Source: Haliclystus octoradiatus (lineage: Eukaryota; Cnidaria; Staurozoa; Stauromedusae; Haliclystidae). Taken from it: DNA of 64,000 nucleotides. The position numbers were made by a program, and so were the translations under genes. Below are positions 1 through 9,989 of the stretch, one piece after another. The notes under the pieces were generated by a model. It did no database searches. It had not been told where the DNA came from and saw only the letters and a program-made list of their open reading frames with translations. How positions within the stretch are numbered: position 1 is the stretch's first letter; each line of letters begins with the position of its first letter. The stretch is from contig OU744451.1 in NCBI GenBank assembly GCA_916610825.1, positions 11,224,864 through 11,288,863 of the forward strand, written 5' to 3'.

Positions 1-934
1 ATGCTCTTTATCCAACGCCAGTCAGCAACAGGATTGTCCCCATCATCAGAATATATTACTTCGAGCAATAATATTTGTTGCAGAGCAACTGGATTTCATA
101 AGCAAGTGCCCCTATCCCACGTTCTGCTCCATGAAACTGAGGGTACCGGTACACTTGGTATGCTGAAAGTTTGACGTAATCATCAGGATAAGGGAGCTTT
201 TCTACGGACGTCAAAGCATATCTGGTCGACTATGGTTCAAATTCCCCAAAGATCAACTGAGCCTAGACTTCACTCAAAAATCATACGAGTACTATTTTGA
301 GATAACGGGTGGAATGCTCCAGAAGTGCAATTGGAAAACCTTTATTTTTTATTAAAATAAAAAGCAGACTCGTCAGAAAAGCACTGATTAGAATAAAACG
401 AAGATTGCATTATAAGAATTTTGCGACCCTGCGTGAATGAATATCCCTGAATATCCCTATATATATATACGTATATTATAAGCGTATTGAAAAACGCCAT
501 CTCTGTTTAGAGAAAAAAAAATTATAACATTTTTACAAAAGCAAGAACTTATTAAATAGAAGATCTGAACTAGTTTCGAAATGCAGGCACGAAAACAGAT
601 TTTATTTGAAAAATGTCAAGGAAGATAAAACATAAATAGAACAATAGCATATAATAATTTCCTACGGAAACTAACATAGCAGCAAATAACAATAGAACAA
701 CAATTTAGCCAATAGGCGTGTAAACTTTACGGAGGGGTATCAGCGCGAAACTTTGAGTAACGGAGAAAACGTCTCGTTTCTTATGTTATATCTATATCTT
801 TGTCTCTATATATATATAACTGCAAAAAAAGACGAATTAATTCTTTAATTTATAAACGATTTGAGAAGATTGAACTACCCAAAACTGGGTTTGTGAGTCA
901 ATGATATTTAATCATTTCCCGTTTACATTTTCAG
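1..934. other. Intergenic or upstream sequence, no gene seen
   Basis: No convincing coding region, RNA gene or complete repeat was recognised here. The stretch is AT-rich with short (TA)n runs near 460-475 and 805-820. A sequence around 755-780 (a GAGAAAACGTCTC-type motif) recurs in inverted form near 3113-3130, so part of it is probably repeat-derived. The last bases, 917-934, read as a pyrimidine-rich tract ending in TTTTCAG, a good 3' splice acceptor immediately ahead of the receptor coding exon. The real promoter may therefore lie in or before this window behind a 5'-UTR intron. Confidence 0.5.
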
Positions 935-947
935 ATCTTCTACTGCA

Positions 948-1985
948 ATGACTTCCAGACAACCACCAACAAGAACTGGAAGGAGAAAATTAAAACTTTG
1001 TAAGCATCTTATCCCACCACTAGGTTGGGTTATTGCTGATGGTGTATTATGTGCAATATTCAGCTTAATTGCAATAGTTGGCAATGGATTTATTATACTC
1101 GCCGTTCTATTTGATCCAACTAAAAAATTACGTACTCCATTCAGCTACTTTCTGGTTAATTTAGCAGTCAGTGATTTTTTAACTGGTTGTGTAGCAATGC
1201 CGCTTACAGCGGTGCTTTATTTATTGAAAGCTCAAAATTTGCCCTCTCGAAATATACATACAATAGCACACATAGGCGCATTCATATCAGCTATGGCTAG
1301 CCTTTTGAGTTTGACTGCATTATGCCTAGATCGATATGCTGCGATTAAATGGCCATTTGAATATCGCACTACATTATCCATCAGACGTTGTATCATTATT
1401 ACTATTGCTATATGGACTATATCGATTGGAGTACCACTTTTATACTTTGAAGTTCGCTACATAACATATATGGAGATACACTTACATATCGCTGTGTGTG
1501 TTGGGTTACCTATACTTATATTTACGTACTACAATGTCAACAAACTAATGCGCAGAAATGCTGAGAGATTGGGCGATTTAAGAAAAACTTCATTACCTAT
1601 TGAAACTGCCCGGTTAGATAAGGCACGTGAGTCCGCTAGAAAAGTGACACGTGTGTTTCTCACTATTATATATTTGTTTATTGGCACGTATGTACCAGCT
1701 ATCATTATTCATTACGTTATCAAAGTAATCGATGAGAAAAATTGCAACGTCATCCAAACACTCAGATATATAATACTGTTATTGGTATTGTTAAATAGCT
1801 GTGTAAATCCGTTTGTCTGTGTGACAAGAATGAAACCTTTTCGCAAGACCTTACGATATTTTCTTGGTAAATGCTTTACAAGATATAAAGATTCGAATGA
1901 CACTTCTGAGAGAGAGAGGACATCTTCATCGGCCAGTAACAAATTGCATTTAATAGTCCAGAATGAAATTAAATCACCAAGTTGA
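948..1985 (+). CDS. Class A (rhodopsin-like) G-protein-coupled receptor, orphan
   Basis: A 345-residue seven-transmembrane receptor in a single coding exon. TM1 (about 28-55) carries GN (IVGNGF). TM2 has the LAVSD motif, TM3 ends in LDRY (DRY box), and TM7 has NSCVNPFVC in place of NPxxY. TM6 lacks the CWxP motif. The cysteine usually at the top of TM3 and its partner in the second extracellular loop are both absent, and that loop is very short. Counting back 18 residues from the DRY arginine gives Ala at position 3.32 rather than Asp, so amine binding is not supported. The tail after TM7 is Ser/Thr-rich. The start is the first ATG, 13 nt after a good splice acceptor (AG at 933-934), implying a non-coding 5' exon upstream. 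It is closely related to the receptor at 21072-22052 (shared LFDPxKKLRTPF and LSIRRC). Ligand unknown; expected in the plasma membrane, coupling to a heterotrimeric G protein. Confidence 0.88.
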   Translation: MTSRQPPTRTGRRKLKLCKHLIPPLGWVIADGVLCAIFSLIAIVGNGFIILAVLFDPTKKLRTPFSYFLVNLAVSDFLTGCVAMPLTAVLYLLKAQNLPSRNIHTIAHIGAFISAMASLLSLTALCLDRYAAIKWPFEYRTTLSIRRCIIITIAIWTISIGVPLLYFEVRYITYMEIHLHIAVCVGLPILIFTYYNVNKLMRRNAERLGDLRKTSLPIETARLDKARESARKVTRVFLTIIYLFIGTYVPAIIIHYVIKVIDEKNCNVIQTLRYIILLLVLLNSCVNPFVCVTRMKPFRKTLRYFLGKCFTRYKDSNDTSERERTSSSASNKLHLIVQNEIKSPS

Positions 1986-2193
1986 TTTTAAATTGAAGGA
2001 ATGCTGCCCAGTTTAAGTTATACAGACTGACGAAATTCTAAGTAACAATTATTCTTTGTTTTATCATGGTTTTATTTATTGAGTCATTCAATCTTCCAAA
2101 GTAACTGCAATATATAAAATTTTCAATTTAGTTTTATCGAATATTTTAGTTACTGTGGATATTAAATATATGTATATATATATATAATATATA

Positions 2194-2299
2194 AAATATA
2201 ATAAAAGGAGTCAAAGACTACACATTCATAATTGTTACTAATCTAATACGATTAGTAACAATTATGAATGTGTAGTCTTTGACTCCTTTTATTATATTT
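2194..2299. repeat. Near-perfect palindrome made of two inverted Penelope-like 3' ends
   Basis: Two arms of about 50 bp (2194-2243 and 2250-2299) are reverse complements separated by 6 bp. Each arm reads, outward from the centre, ATTAGTAACAATTATG and then GTGTAGTCTTTGACTCC. This is the sequence that follows the hammerhead-like motif in the other copies of this window. The break point of both arms lies six bases before the predicted ribozyme cleavage step. Bases 2300-2360 extend the right arm into the common terminal segment that ends in the small palindrome TATTAGATAATATCTAATA. Confidence 0.8.
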
Positions 2300-2360
2300 A
2301 GCTCTGTCAAATGATATCGAGCACTATTTTTTGCTATTAGATAATATCTAATAATATATA
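2300..2360 (+). mobile_element. Terminal segment of a Penelope-like 3' end
   Basis: AGCTCTGTCAAATGATATCG followed by a GCTATTAGATAATATCTAATA-type end. The same segment, mostly in inverse orientation, recurs at about 2660-2712, 3152-3215, 12273-12335 and 18383-18445. It always lies just outside the AGACTACACATTC block, so it marks the outer end of this repeat family. Confidence 0.7.
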
Positions 2361-2584
2361 AAATATGAAGTCAAAAATCAGACAATCATGTTTTTCATGT
2401 AGCAAGGGCGATTCCATCCGGGCCAAAGTTTTCAAATAACTGCATGCATTTCATATCTATAGGCTAGTTACCATAGTTACTGTTGTCACTGATATAGATC
2501 TCATATAATTGTAAATATTTTTCATGATGTAACTTTATCCTCAAGGGGCAAACATTTTTATGTATATATATATCTTAATTAATA

Positions 2585-2645
2585 ATAAAAAACATTCACT
2601 TGAGAATGGCTGAAGTCAATCAGTCGAAACGTTGTGCAAATTTAG
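2585..2645 (+). repeat. Possible second Penelope-type 3' motif (CAGTCGAAACGTTG)
   Basis: The stretch reads TGAGAATGGCTGAAGTCAAT then CAGTCGAAACGTTGTGC. Motifs of the form stem, then CGAAACGTTG, are common in 3' regions of Penelope-like elements and resemble a decayed hammerhead core. The CUGANGA core is not intact here, so this is only a suggestion. Confidence 0.3.
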
Positions 2646-2754
2646 TTGTGTATATATATATATATTAGATATTATCTAATAGCAAAAAATAGTGCTCGAT
2701 ATCATTTGACAACGCCAAATATAATAAAAGAAGTCAAAGACTACACATTCATAA

Positions 2755-2794
2755 TTGTTACTAATAGTTTCATGCTTACGCAATCATCAGACAA
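2755..2794 (-). ncRNA. Hammerhead-ribozyme-like motif, family A, minus strand
   Basis: Read on the minus strand the order is UUGU (stem I), CUGAUGA core, UUGC-GUAA-GCAU (stem II hairpin), GAAA core, C-U-AUU-A-G (mini stem III), U-A cleavage step, ACAA (stem I). All universally conserved core bases of the type I hammerhead fold are present. The pair next to the core in stem II is a U-U mismatch rather than the usual G-C, which may weaken activity. Penelope-like elements are known to carry such minimal ribozymes. Confidence 0.65.
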
Positions 2795-2861
2795 AAAAAA
2801 AAAGATGATACATCGTGTTTCCGTTCCCGTGATTTCAATTTTCAATGTTTATAACCTTTTT

Positions 2862-2901
2862 TTGTCTGATGATTGCGTAAGCATGAAACTATTAGTAACA
2901 A
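2862..2901 (+). ncRNA. Hammerhead-ribozyme-like motif, family A, plus strand
   Basis: Inverted partner of the motif at 2755-2794. UUGU at 2862-2865 pairs with ACAA at 2898-2901 (stem I). CUGAUGA is at 2866-2872, the stem II hairpin with GUAA loop at 2873-2884, GAAA at 2885-2888, and the mini stem III ends in GUA at 2895-2897. Cleavage is predicted after 2897. The same U-U mismatch at the base of stem II is present. Confidence 0.65.
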
Positions 2902-2929
2902 TTATGAATGTGTAGTCTTTGACTCTTTT

Positions 2930-2931
<2 letters not shown>

Positions 2932-3010
<79 letters not shown>

Positions 3011-3012
3011 AA
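2932..3012. repeat. (TA)n microsatellite followed by (TAA)n
   Basis: An uninterrupted TA dinucleotide tract of about 60 bp is followed directly by several TAA units. It abuts the outer end of the fold-back pair on its left. Confidence 0.9.
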
Positions 3013-3151
3013 TGTTGATTTAATAAATAAATAAATTTATTTATTAAGAGCAAAACATCAATATAGTGCTCAATACCGGTAAGCAGAGCTGTATAGATAT
3101 AAAATAAGAAAAGAGACGTTTTCTCCGTTGAAAAACTAGATAAAAGAGATA

Positions 3152-3230
3152 TTAGATATTATCTAATAGCAAAAACTAGTGCTCGATATCATTTGACAGA
3201 GCTAAATATAATAAAAAAGTCAAAGACTAC
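3152..3230 (-). mobile_element. Penelope-like 3' terminal segment, split by the Gypsy insertion
   Basis: The sequence from the TATTAGATATTATCTAATA palindrome to AGTCAAAGACTAC is the outer part of the family A 3' end in minus orientation. It stops exactly at the Gypsy LTR (3231) and continues on the far side of the Gypsy element at 12055. Before the Gypsy insertion, 3152-3230 and 12055-12120 formed one arm of a fold-back pair whose other arm is 12171-12260. Confidence 0.75.
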
Positions 3231-3405
3231 TGTTATGCGGGTACTTATAGTTATGCAGGTACTTATAGTTATTAAACTAGGAGAGCAGAATAATACGACC
3301 AAGCTCGTTCAGATATCAGAATAGAATCAATGTTATTGTATAAATCACAGGGGTTACAAACAGGGGAGAGGGGAAGCTGATATTGCAATATGCATTAGCA
3401 TAACA
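3231..3405 (-). repeat. 3' LTR of the Gypsy element (175 bp)
   Basis: Direct-repeat partner of 11898-12054, with TG...CA ends. It is 18 bp longer because the segment TTATGCGGGTACTTATAG is tandemly duplicated with one substitution (GCGG to GCAG). Apart from that I see no difference from the 5' copy by eye. An LTR this short is unusual for a Gypsy element. Confidence 0.9.
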
Positions 3406-3613
3406 TACCCCCGCTGATAAAAAATCACCGCCCCGGTGATTAACATCTATATATTTAAATTTAATAACAGCGTAAAGTAAAAATAGATGATTATAATAAA
3501 ATATTGTGAATAAGTATTTTAAAAAAAATTGTCATTGTTCAATAAAGTGTAAAATATTTAACCAGAATATAACAAATAATTAACTATGAAATCTTTAATT
3601 TTAAATTAATTGT

Positions 3614-4456
3614 TTAATTATTTGAATCTTTTTCATCTTTGTGATACTTATTAATTAATAACAGTACAGCTTCGCTTCGTAATGATTTGCTAGGCTCCCA
3701 AGTAGCATCCGCTACAGGATAATCTTTCCATTTCACAAGGTAACTTATACCACGGCCACGTTTGCGGCAGTCAATTATGGCTTCGATTGGGTAATAGATT
3801 GGGCTTCGAACTCGTTTATCAACTTGTTTTTTCGTAGATTTAGCTGTTAGTTGATTATGATGACGTACAACTGCATGCGCTTTTGCTGCAAGTTCAGCAA
3901 AATGTGTTGTAGTAAATTGTTCATTTGGATTGATGGTGTCTAATTGACTATGAGTCCAAACATCCAATGGCGTATTAGCTTCACGTCCAAATAATGCATA
4001 AAACGGTGATACTTGAGTATGTGCATTAGGCGTAGTATTGTAAGCATAAGCAATGTGAGGTAAAATTCATTCCACGAAGTATACTCAGGATTAATATAGT
4101 GTTTAAGCATATTAATGACGTCAGCATTTAGACGCTCCGTCCGTCCATTACAACGTGGATGGTATGGTGCAGTAAATCTTTGAGTAAATTTTAATCTAGT
4201 AGCTATAGCATTCATTAAATCATTTCGAACAGCACTACCACGATCAGTTAAAATCTCTTTAGGCATACCATAATGTAAAAATACATGATTAACTAAAAAT
4301 TTCGCCACAGATGCAGCATCACTTAGTAGCTTTTATCATAGTAAAACGACTAAAATGTTCAATAAAAACTAAAATATGACGATGTCCTTTTGCGCTCGGT
4401 GGCGATAGTGGACCAATATGATCTAAACTAATCCGATCAAAAGGTTGATCTGCAGA
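3614..4456 (-). pseudogene. Gypsy integrase core and chromodomain (broken)
   Basis: Downstream end of the Gypsy pol after the LINE insertion. On the minus strand, 4456-4325 encodes the first integrase aspartate (LDHIGPL context). 4308-3940 carries the second aspartate (ILTDRGS) and the glutamate region (APYHPRCNGRTERLN). 3967-3614 carries the end of the integrase and a chromodomain (ISYLVKWKDY, then ATWEP) ending at a stop. Two frameshifts, near 4320 and 4070, separate these pieces. Chromodomains at the integrase C-terminus define the chromovirus branch of Gypsy elements, where they steer integration towards methylated histone H3; that role is family knowledge, not seen here. Confidence 0.88.
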
Positions 4457-7298
4457 TTTTTTTCATTTCATTTCATTTATTTTGTCAAAATTGACAGGCG
4501 AAACAAAGGAGAGTCACATAATATGATCTCTCACTAAAATGTAGCCTAGTTACAACTGATGTTAATAAAAATTGATATAAATTTAAGCATGCAAAATTAT
4601 TGATCGATTTACATTACGTTGTTTTATAATTACTAAGTGCCGTAAATTACGAAAATACCTTGCAAAAAGATGAGAGTCTTGTCTCATCAAGACCCCTTTA
4701 AAGGTAGAAAAACTGGCTAAGGTTACAAGTTTTTCTGATAGAGAATTCCACCAAGGAATTACTCTACAACAAAACTGGTACCGAATACAGTCAGTTTTAG
4801 CAATACATATTGATTTTAATGTTAATGAATGTGACCTCAAGGAATATTTTGATGACTCAATTTTAAACAATTGATCAAATGGAACATCCGCAATTTCATG
4901 TAAAATTTTGTAAACAAGGGAAAGATCAGCTTTGATACGCCGAACTTCTAGCGATTCAATGTCTAATTTATTTAATCGATCTGTATAGTCAACATAATTG
5001 ATATTTGCAAAACCGCAAACTCTACGGGTAAATGACCTTTGCACACTTTCAAGTAATTTGATGTCTTTAGCCAAATGCGGGCTCCAAACCGGGCTCGATG
5101 ATTCCAATAAGGGCCTGACATATGTTTTAAAGGCCGACATAAGCAGGTATACATTTTTTGAAATGAAACATTTTAATATCAAGTAACTACGAGAATATGC
5201 TTTTGATACTATCATTGAACAATGTGCAAATGATTTGAGGTCCGATGTAAGTATAATACCAAGATCTTTGATTTGTGACACTTGCTGCAGATCATTATTG
5301 CATAAGGAATATATATTGCTTGATAATTTTAAGTTGCCAACAGATAACACGCTGCACTTGTTAAAAGCAATTCTTAGCTGCCATTTTTCAGCCCATGATG
5401 TAAAGTTGTTCAATGTTTTTATGAGGGGCATGGCATCGCTATCTTTCCTCCCATAATAGAACTTTGCATCGTCAGCAAACAACTTGACGTCACATCCATC
5501 GTGTAAGCAGCTAACTATATCGTTAATGTAGATAATGAATAAAATTGGTCCCAGGACTGATCCTTGGGGAACTCCACTAGTAACAGGAAGAGTGTCAGAT
5601 AATGAATTGCCAACGCACACCTTCTGAGTACGATTGGATAAAAAAGACGATATCCAAGTGAACATTTCAAAACATATTCCATAGCTTTGTAGTTTTAATA
5701 ATAGCTTTGAATGGCATACAGTATCGAAAGCTTTACTGAAGTCGATATATACGCTATCGAGTCTTTGTCGTTTATTTAGAGACTCACACCATTGGTTAAT
5801 TGCTACTACCAATTGAGTGGTTGTTGATCTTTTGGCAAGAAAACCGTATTGTTTTTTTGAAATTAAATTGAACTTAAATAAATACGACACCATGTCTTTA
5901 ACAATTATTGACTCCATTACTTTACACATAATGCAAGTGAAGGAAATTGGTCTGTAGTTGGCGCGATTAGAAGAGCTACCTTTCTTAAATACTGGATTAA
6001 TTATTGCTAATTTCCAAATTGATGGTAATATGCCAGTTTTCAAGGAAATTTCATACAAATAAGACAAAGGAGCTGCGATCTCTGCTGCAACAGACTTTAA
6101 AAAAATTGCAGGATAACCGTCAGGTGATCTAGATGATGATGTTGGAAGATCTCTAAGGGCATCGTGAACTCTATCAGATGAAAACTCTGTAAAACAAAAC
6201 GAGGTGTCATCACTGACCATACTTGGAAATGAAGGTAAATCATTATTGTCTTCCGTGAAAACACTTGCAAAGAAGTTATTTAATAAAGTCGCTTTTGTAA
6301 AATCATTTGAAGTAAATTTGTCGTCATCCCCCTTCAATGGAGGTATGAATGGCTTCGTTTGTAGTTTGTTGTTAACGAAAGAATAAAAACTTGAAAGAGA
6401 ATTATTGCCTATTAATGATTGCTCCCGTTGTACTTGTAACTCTTTGACCAGCCTTTCGTATTGACGAGAAGTTGATCTAAATTCTGCTTTAGCAGTTGTT
6501 GAAGTCTTACTTTGACTATACAAAACTTTCTTTTTTAATGCAAGAGAACGGATAGATTTCGGGCGACTAGCTTTCCTTCTGTTAGAAAGTGATATAGGTA
6601 CATATTTTGAGATACAATTGTCCAAAATATCAGAAAATTTTGTCCATACAGATTCCACATTGTCCTCACAACTACGAAAAAGAGCCTGCCAATCAATCGA
6701 AGATAAATAAATACGGATGCATTCATAATCCGCTTTCCAAAAGTTTGATCTCTTTGTAGAGGATTCTGATGTAAGATTTTGAGACGTCATAGGGGTAACG
6801 ATTGCAAATTCAATACCATTGTGATCACAGCTGATACAAAAAGGTGGACCGACGTTGACTTCGAATATCTTATCAGGATTAGAACATAGTACTAAATCTA
6901 GGATATTTTCTGACCTAGTAGGTTCATCGATAATTTGTGTTAGATTGTTTCTAACAACTGCATTAACAAATTCATCGTGAGTTCTACCTCCATAGGATGC
7001 AGGAACTGACCAATCAATCATGTTAAAATTAAAATCTCCTGCAATGAAACATGGTAAGTTTGTAGATAAACAGCACTGGTCGATCACAGAGCAAAGGGAC
7101 TGCGTTGAAGTAATCGAGGATGACGATAAAGGAGAATGGTAAATACAAGCTGTACGGAAACGATAAGATAGAGATTCCACGTCAATGATGATATGCTCAA
7201 TATTCGGTTCTGGAACTTCCAACTCAATTGAAGTAAATGAAATGGATTCTTTAATTAAAATAGCAACACCACCACCTTTAGTATAGGTGTCCCTGTCG
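4457..7298 (-). mobile_element. 5'-truncated CR1/Jockey-type non-LTR retrotransposon inside the Gypsy pol
   Basis: A 2.84-kb LINE in minus orientation. Its 3' end (about 4457-4490) has an AATGAAATGAAATGAAA-type simple tail ending in a run of A, typical of CR1/Jockey-like elements. Its 5' end is cut inside the endonuclease domain at about 7298. Gypsy integrase sequence stops at NPLS before the insertion and resumes at ADQPF after it. Only 2-3 bases could be shared at the two junctions, so there is no real target duplication. The host Gypsy carries several lesions while the LINE frame is open throughout, so the LINE is the younger of the two. Confidence 0.88.
4583..7298 (-). CDS. LINE endonuclease (partial) and reverse transcriptase, about 905 aa
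   Basis: The frame is open from the truncated 5' end to the stop at 4583. It begins in the apurinic-type endonuclease (TKGGGVAILIKES, then AGDFNFN and CDHNG, the last normally SDH). The reverse transcriptase follows, with FSKAFDTV, GVPQGSVLGPILF and the catalytic KLFADDAKF. The C-terminal region ends in the usual VIPWWNSLSEKLV-type segment. The start of the endonuclease, with its first catalytic residues, is missing, and no native start codon exists in this copy. The frame runs on from Gypsy pol upstream, giving one 1401-codon open frame (4583-8788) by accident of insertion phase. Whether it is translated is unknown. Confidence 0.85.
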
Positions 7299-9989
7299 GA
7301 TAACGGATTAAGAGTGCCAGATTCGGCAACACGAGGTTTTTTATTAAATTGACAAGTTGGACAAGCTCCAACATAATCTTTAACGTCATAATAAGCTTTA
7401 GGCCAATAATATTTATCAACAAGACGTGCCCAGGTTCTTTTTTGACCTAGATGACCAGATGTAGGTATATCATGCAATTCTGTTAAAATTGCTGCACGTA
7501 AAGTAATAGGTATGTATAATTGTATTCTAGCACCATTATTGGTAATACGATGTACTAAACCTCCAATTATACGAAATATCTTAGAGCGATGTATATCTTG
7601 TTTGGTAGGTTTAGGAATATTAGATAAATCAATATTACTAGATATAGCTAAATTGTAATTAGTAATTCTGTTTAAGCTTTCCGTTATAGATAAAATAATC
7701 GGATCATCCGATTGCTCTTTGATTAAATTAATATCAACATTTGTTTGATTGGATATAGAAGTAATGCCAACATGAATAGTTGATGGATCAATAATATTGG
7801 TTGATATTGAATCAGTTGTAAATAACACTTTGTTTATAACGTCGTTTTCATAAATCCTTGATAAAGCATCAGCGTCATAATTCTCCTTACCAGGTCGATG
7901 CACAATCTTCATAAAACCAATATACTCTTGTAAAAGTAAACTCCAACGTACAAGTCGTGACGTAGTATGTTTAGTGGTGAATAACCAAACTAATGCAGAA
8001 TGATCTGTTATTACTGTAAAATTTCTACCGCCAATGTATGAACGAAAACGTTCGACGGATTTAATAATTGCTAATAATTCTTGTTCTGAAACAGTGTAAT
8101 TTTCTTCATGCTTGGAGAAACGCCCACTATAAAATGAAACAGGACGATCTTTATCACCATATTGTTGTACCAAAACAGAACCAAACCCAACAGAAGATGC
8201 ATCACAATGTAAAACAATTGGTAAAGAAGGCTCAAAAGATGCAAGAACTGGTGGTTTACAAAGTGAATTTCTAAGTGTATCAAATGCATTTTGTTGTTCA
8301 TCATTCCAATGCCAAGATATATCTTTTCGTAATAATAAATGCAACGGTGTAGCAATTCGAGAATAGTTTTTAATGAAACAACGATAATAACCAGTCATAC
8401 CTAAAAATCGTTGTAAAGCTTTCACTTTTGCAGTACGTTTAGTGTCAATAATAAAGTCAGGACAAGGAATATCCAACATAGCTTGAATTTTATCTGGATC
8501 AGCGGTAATACCTTTCTCTGATATTTTAAAACCAAGATAAGTCACTTCTCTCCTTGCAAAATAACATTTTGATAATTTAATTTTCAAACCAGATTTATGT
8601 AGCTTTGATATTACTTGAGATATATGATGTAAATGTTCTTCAAAAGTATCAGAATAAATAACACTATCATCAAGATAAACAGAAACAAAATCACTATCAA
8701 GAGGTTTTAATATTTTAGTCATACCTCTTTGGAAAGTAGCTGGTGCATTAGATAAGCCAAATGGTAATACATTCCATTCAACATGCATGTCTTCAAATGT
8801 AAATGCAGTGAACGGCTTGCTACATTCATCAACCGCAACTTGCCAATAACCGGAAACTAGATCTAACGTTGTTAACCATTTTTACCAGCTGCACGTTGTA
8901 ATAAATTTTCTATTAATGGTATTTGATAAGCATCAGGTATTGTAACTTTATTGATAGGTCGATAGTCAGTACACATACGTTTAGTACCGTCTTTCTTTTT
9001 AGCTAATACAACGTTTGCGGAATGCGGACTAACACTGTCTCGCAAAACCTTAGTTTCTAATAATTGTTGTATTTCCTAACGAATAAATTTTTTCTCTTCG
9101 GACGAATATCTAGTACGTTTATTAAATTTGCATGGGTTGACATTATCGACAACAATCCGATGCTTAATATCATTGCATTTACCAATCTGACCATTTACTT
9201 CATAAATAGTATCAGAATGTGATTGTAATAAATTTGTAAGTAAATATTGTAAGTCGGTACTAAGACCATCACTTTGAATTTTATTTTGCCAGTGACTATC
9301 AGGTAAGTCTATAGGATAAAATTGATCGTCTACTTTAGGACTGAAGTTGTTCTCATCAGCATTAGTAGATACAAATAAATTTGGTTCTAATAAATTAGAA
9401 TCAATAACAGTAATTTTATGACTATCTATGGTCGATCTAATTAAACTTTCGATCCTGTAACATGGGATCTTAAGAGCTTGTAAACCACGCCCAAGAATTA
9501 AATAATTATCATCAGGGTTAAATGGTCCCCAGTGACGTCGCACAGATAAAAAATCGTTACCAAGAAGTATAGTGCAATGAAGATCTTTGATAACATGTAA
9601 TAATAAATCAAAACTAATATTACCAATTGTACTTAATAAACGGCAGGTGCCTAGAGTAGTAATAGTCGTAGTTGAACAATCATTGATCCATGACAGGTTC
9701 TTGCGTAAATTTGTATTCACGTCTTTAAATAAATTATGTGCTTTAATAAATTCAAGGGAAACTAATGATAACTGAGACGCTTGGTCTAATATGGAAATTA
9801 TACTTTGATTGTCGTAAATAATTGGAATTTCTAGTCTTGATAAATCCATACCATCAACAAAAACAGCATCAGAGCGTAATTCGGCATCGTTTGTGTGGTA
9901 ATAGCCAACTTGTACAACCTGGCAAGGAATATCGATCTTCCAAGGTCTATTAGATAAAATGGTGGATGGCTGACCTATGCCATTCACCT
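7299..9989 (-). pseudogene. Gypsy protease, reverse transcriptase, RNase H and integrase zinc finger (broken)
   Basis: From right to left on the minus strand. 9993-9076 encodes the retropepsin region, where LDQASQLSLVS sits in the place of the usual DTGA/DSGA active site and ILLGNDFL marks its end. A stop codon (near 9077) interrupts the start of the reverse transcriptase. A one-base shift near 8880 follows. From 8788 the frame is open: LPFGLSNAPATFQ, the catalytic YLDDSVIYS, the RNase H with HCDASSVGFG and ITDHSALVWLF, and the integrase HHCC zinc finger (HDIPTSGHLG, then CPTCQFNKK). The remaining integrase lies beyond the LINE. The glutamine in the protease triad suggests either decay or a divergent site. 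Confidence 0.85.

Larger units (their letters stand above)
2660..2926. repeat. Fold-back pair of Penelope-like 3' ends, each with a hammerhead-like motif
   Basis: A left arm (about 2732-2803, minus sense) and a right arm (2856-2925, plus sense) are reverse complements separated by about 52 bp. Left of the minus arm, 2660-2731 contributes the TATTAGATATTATCTAATA terminal segment. Both arms contain the full 40-nt hammerhead-like motif annotated separately. The same arrangement with nearly the same spacer recurs at 12062-12240, so the pair was copied as a unit. Confidence 0.8.

Noticed and set aside
2466-2479. An X-box (GTTACCATAGTTAC) downstream of the first receptor
   Set aside because: The second half-site deviates (AGTTAC) and there is no ciliary gene nearby.
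4583-8788. A genuine 1401-residue double-RT host gene
   Set aside because: The motif order and junctions show a LINE inserted in a Gypsy element by chance in frame.
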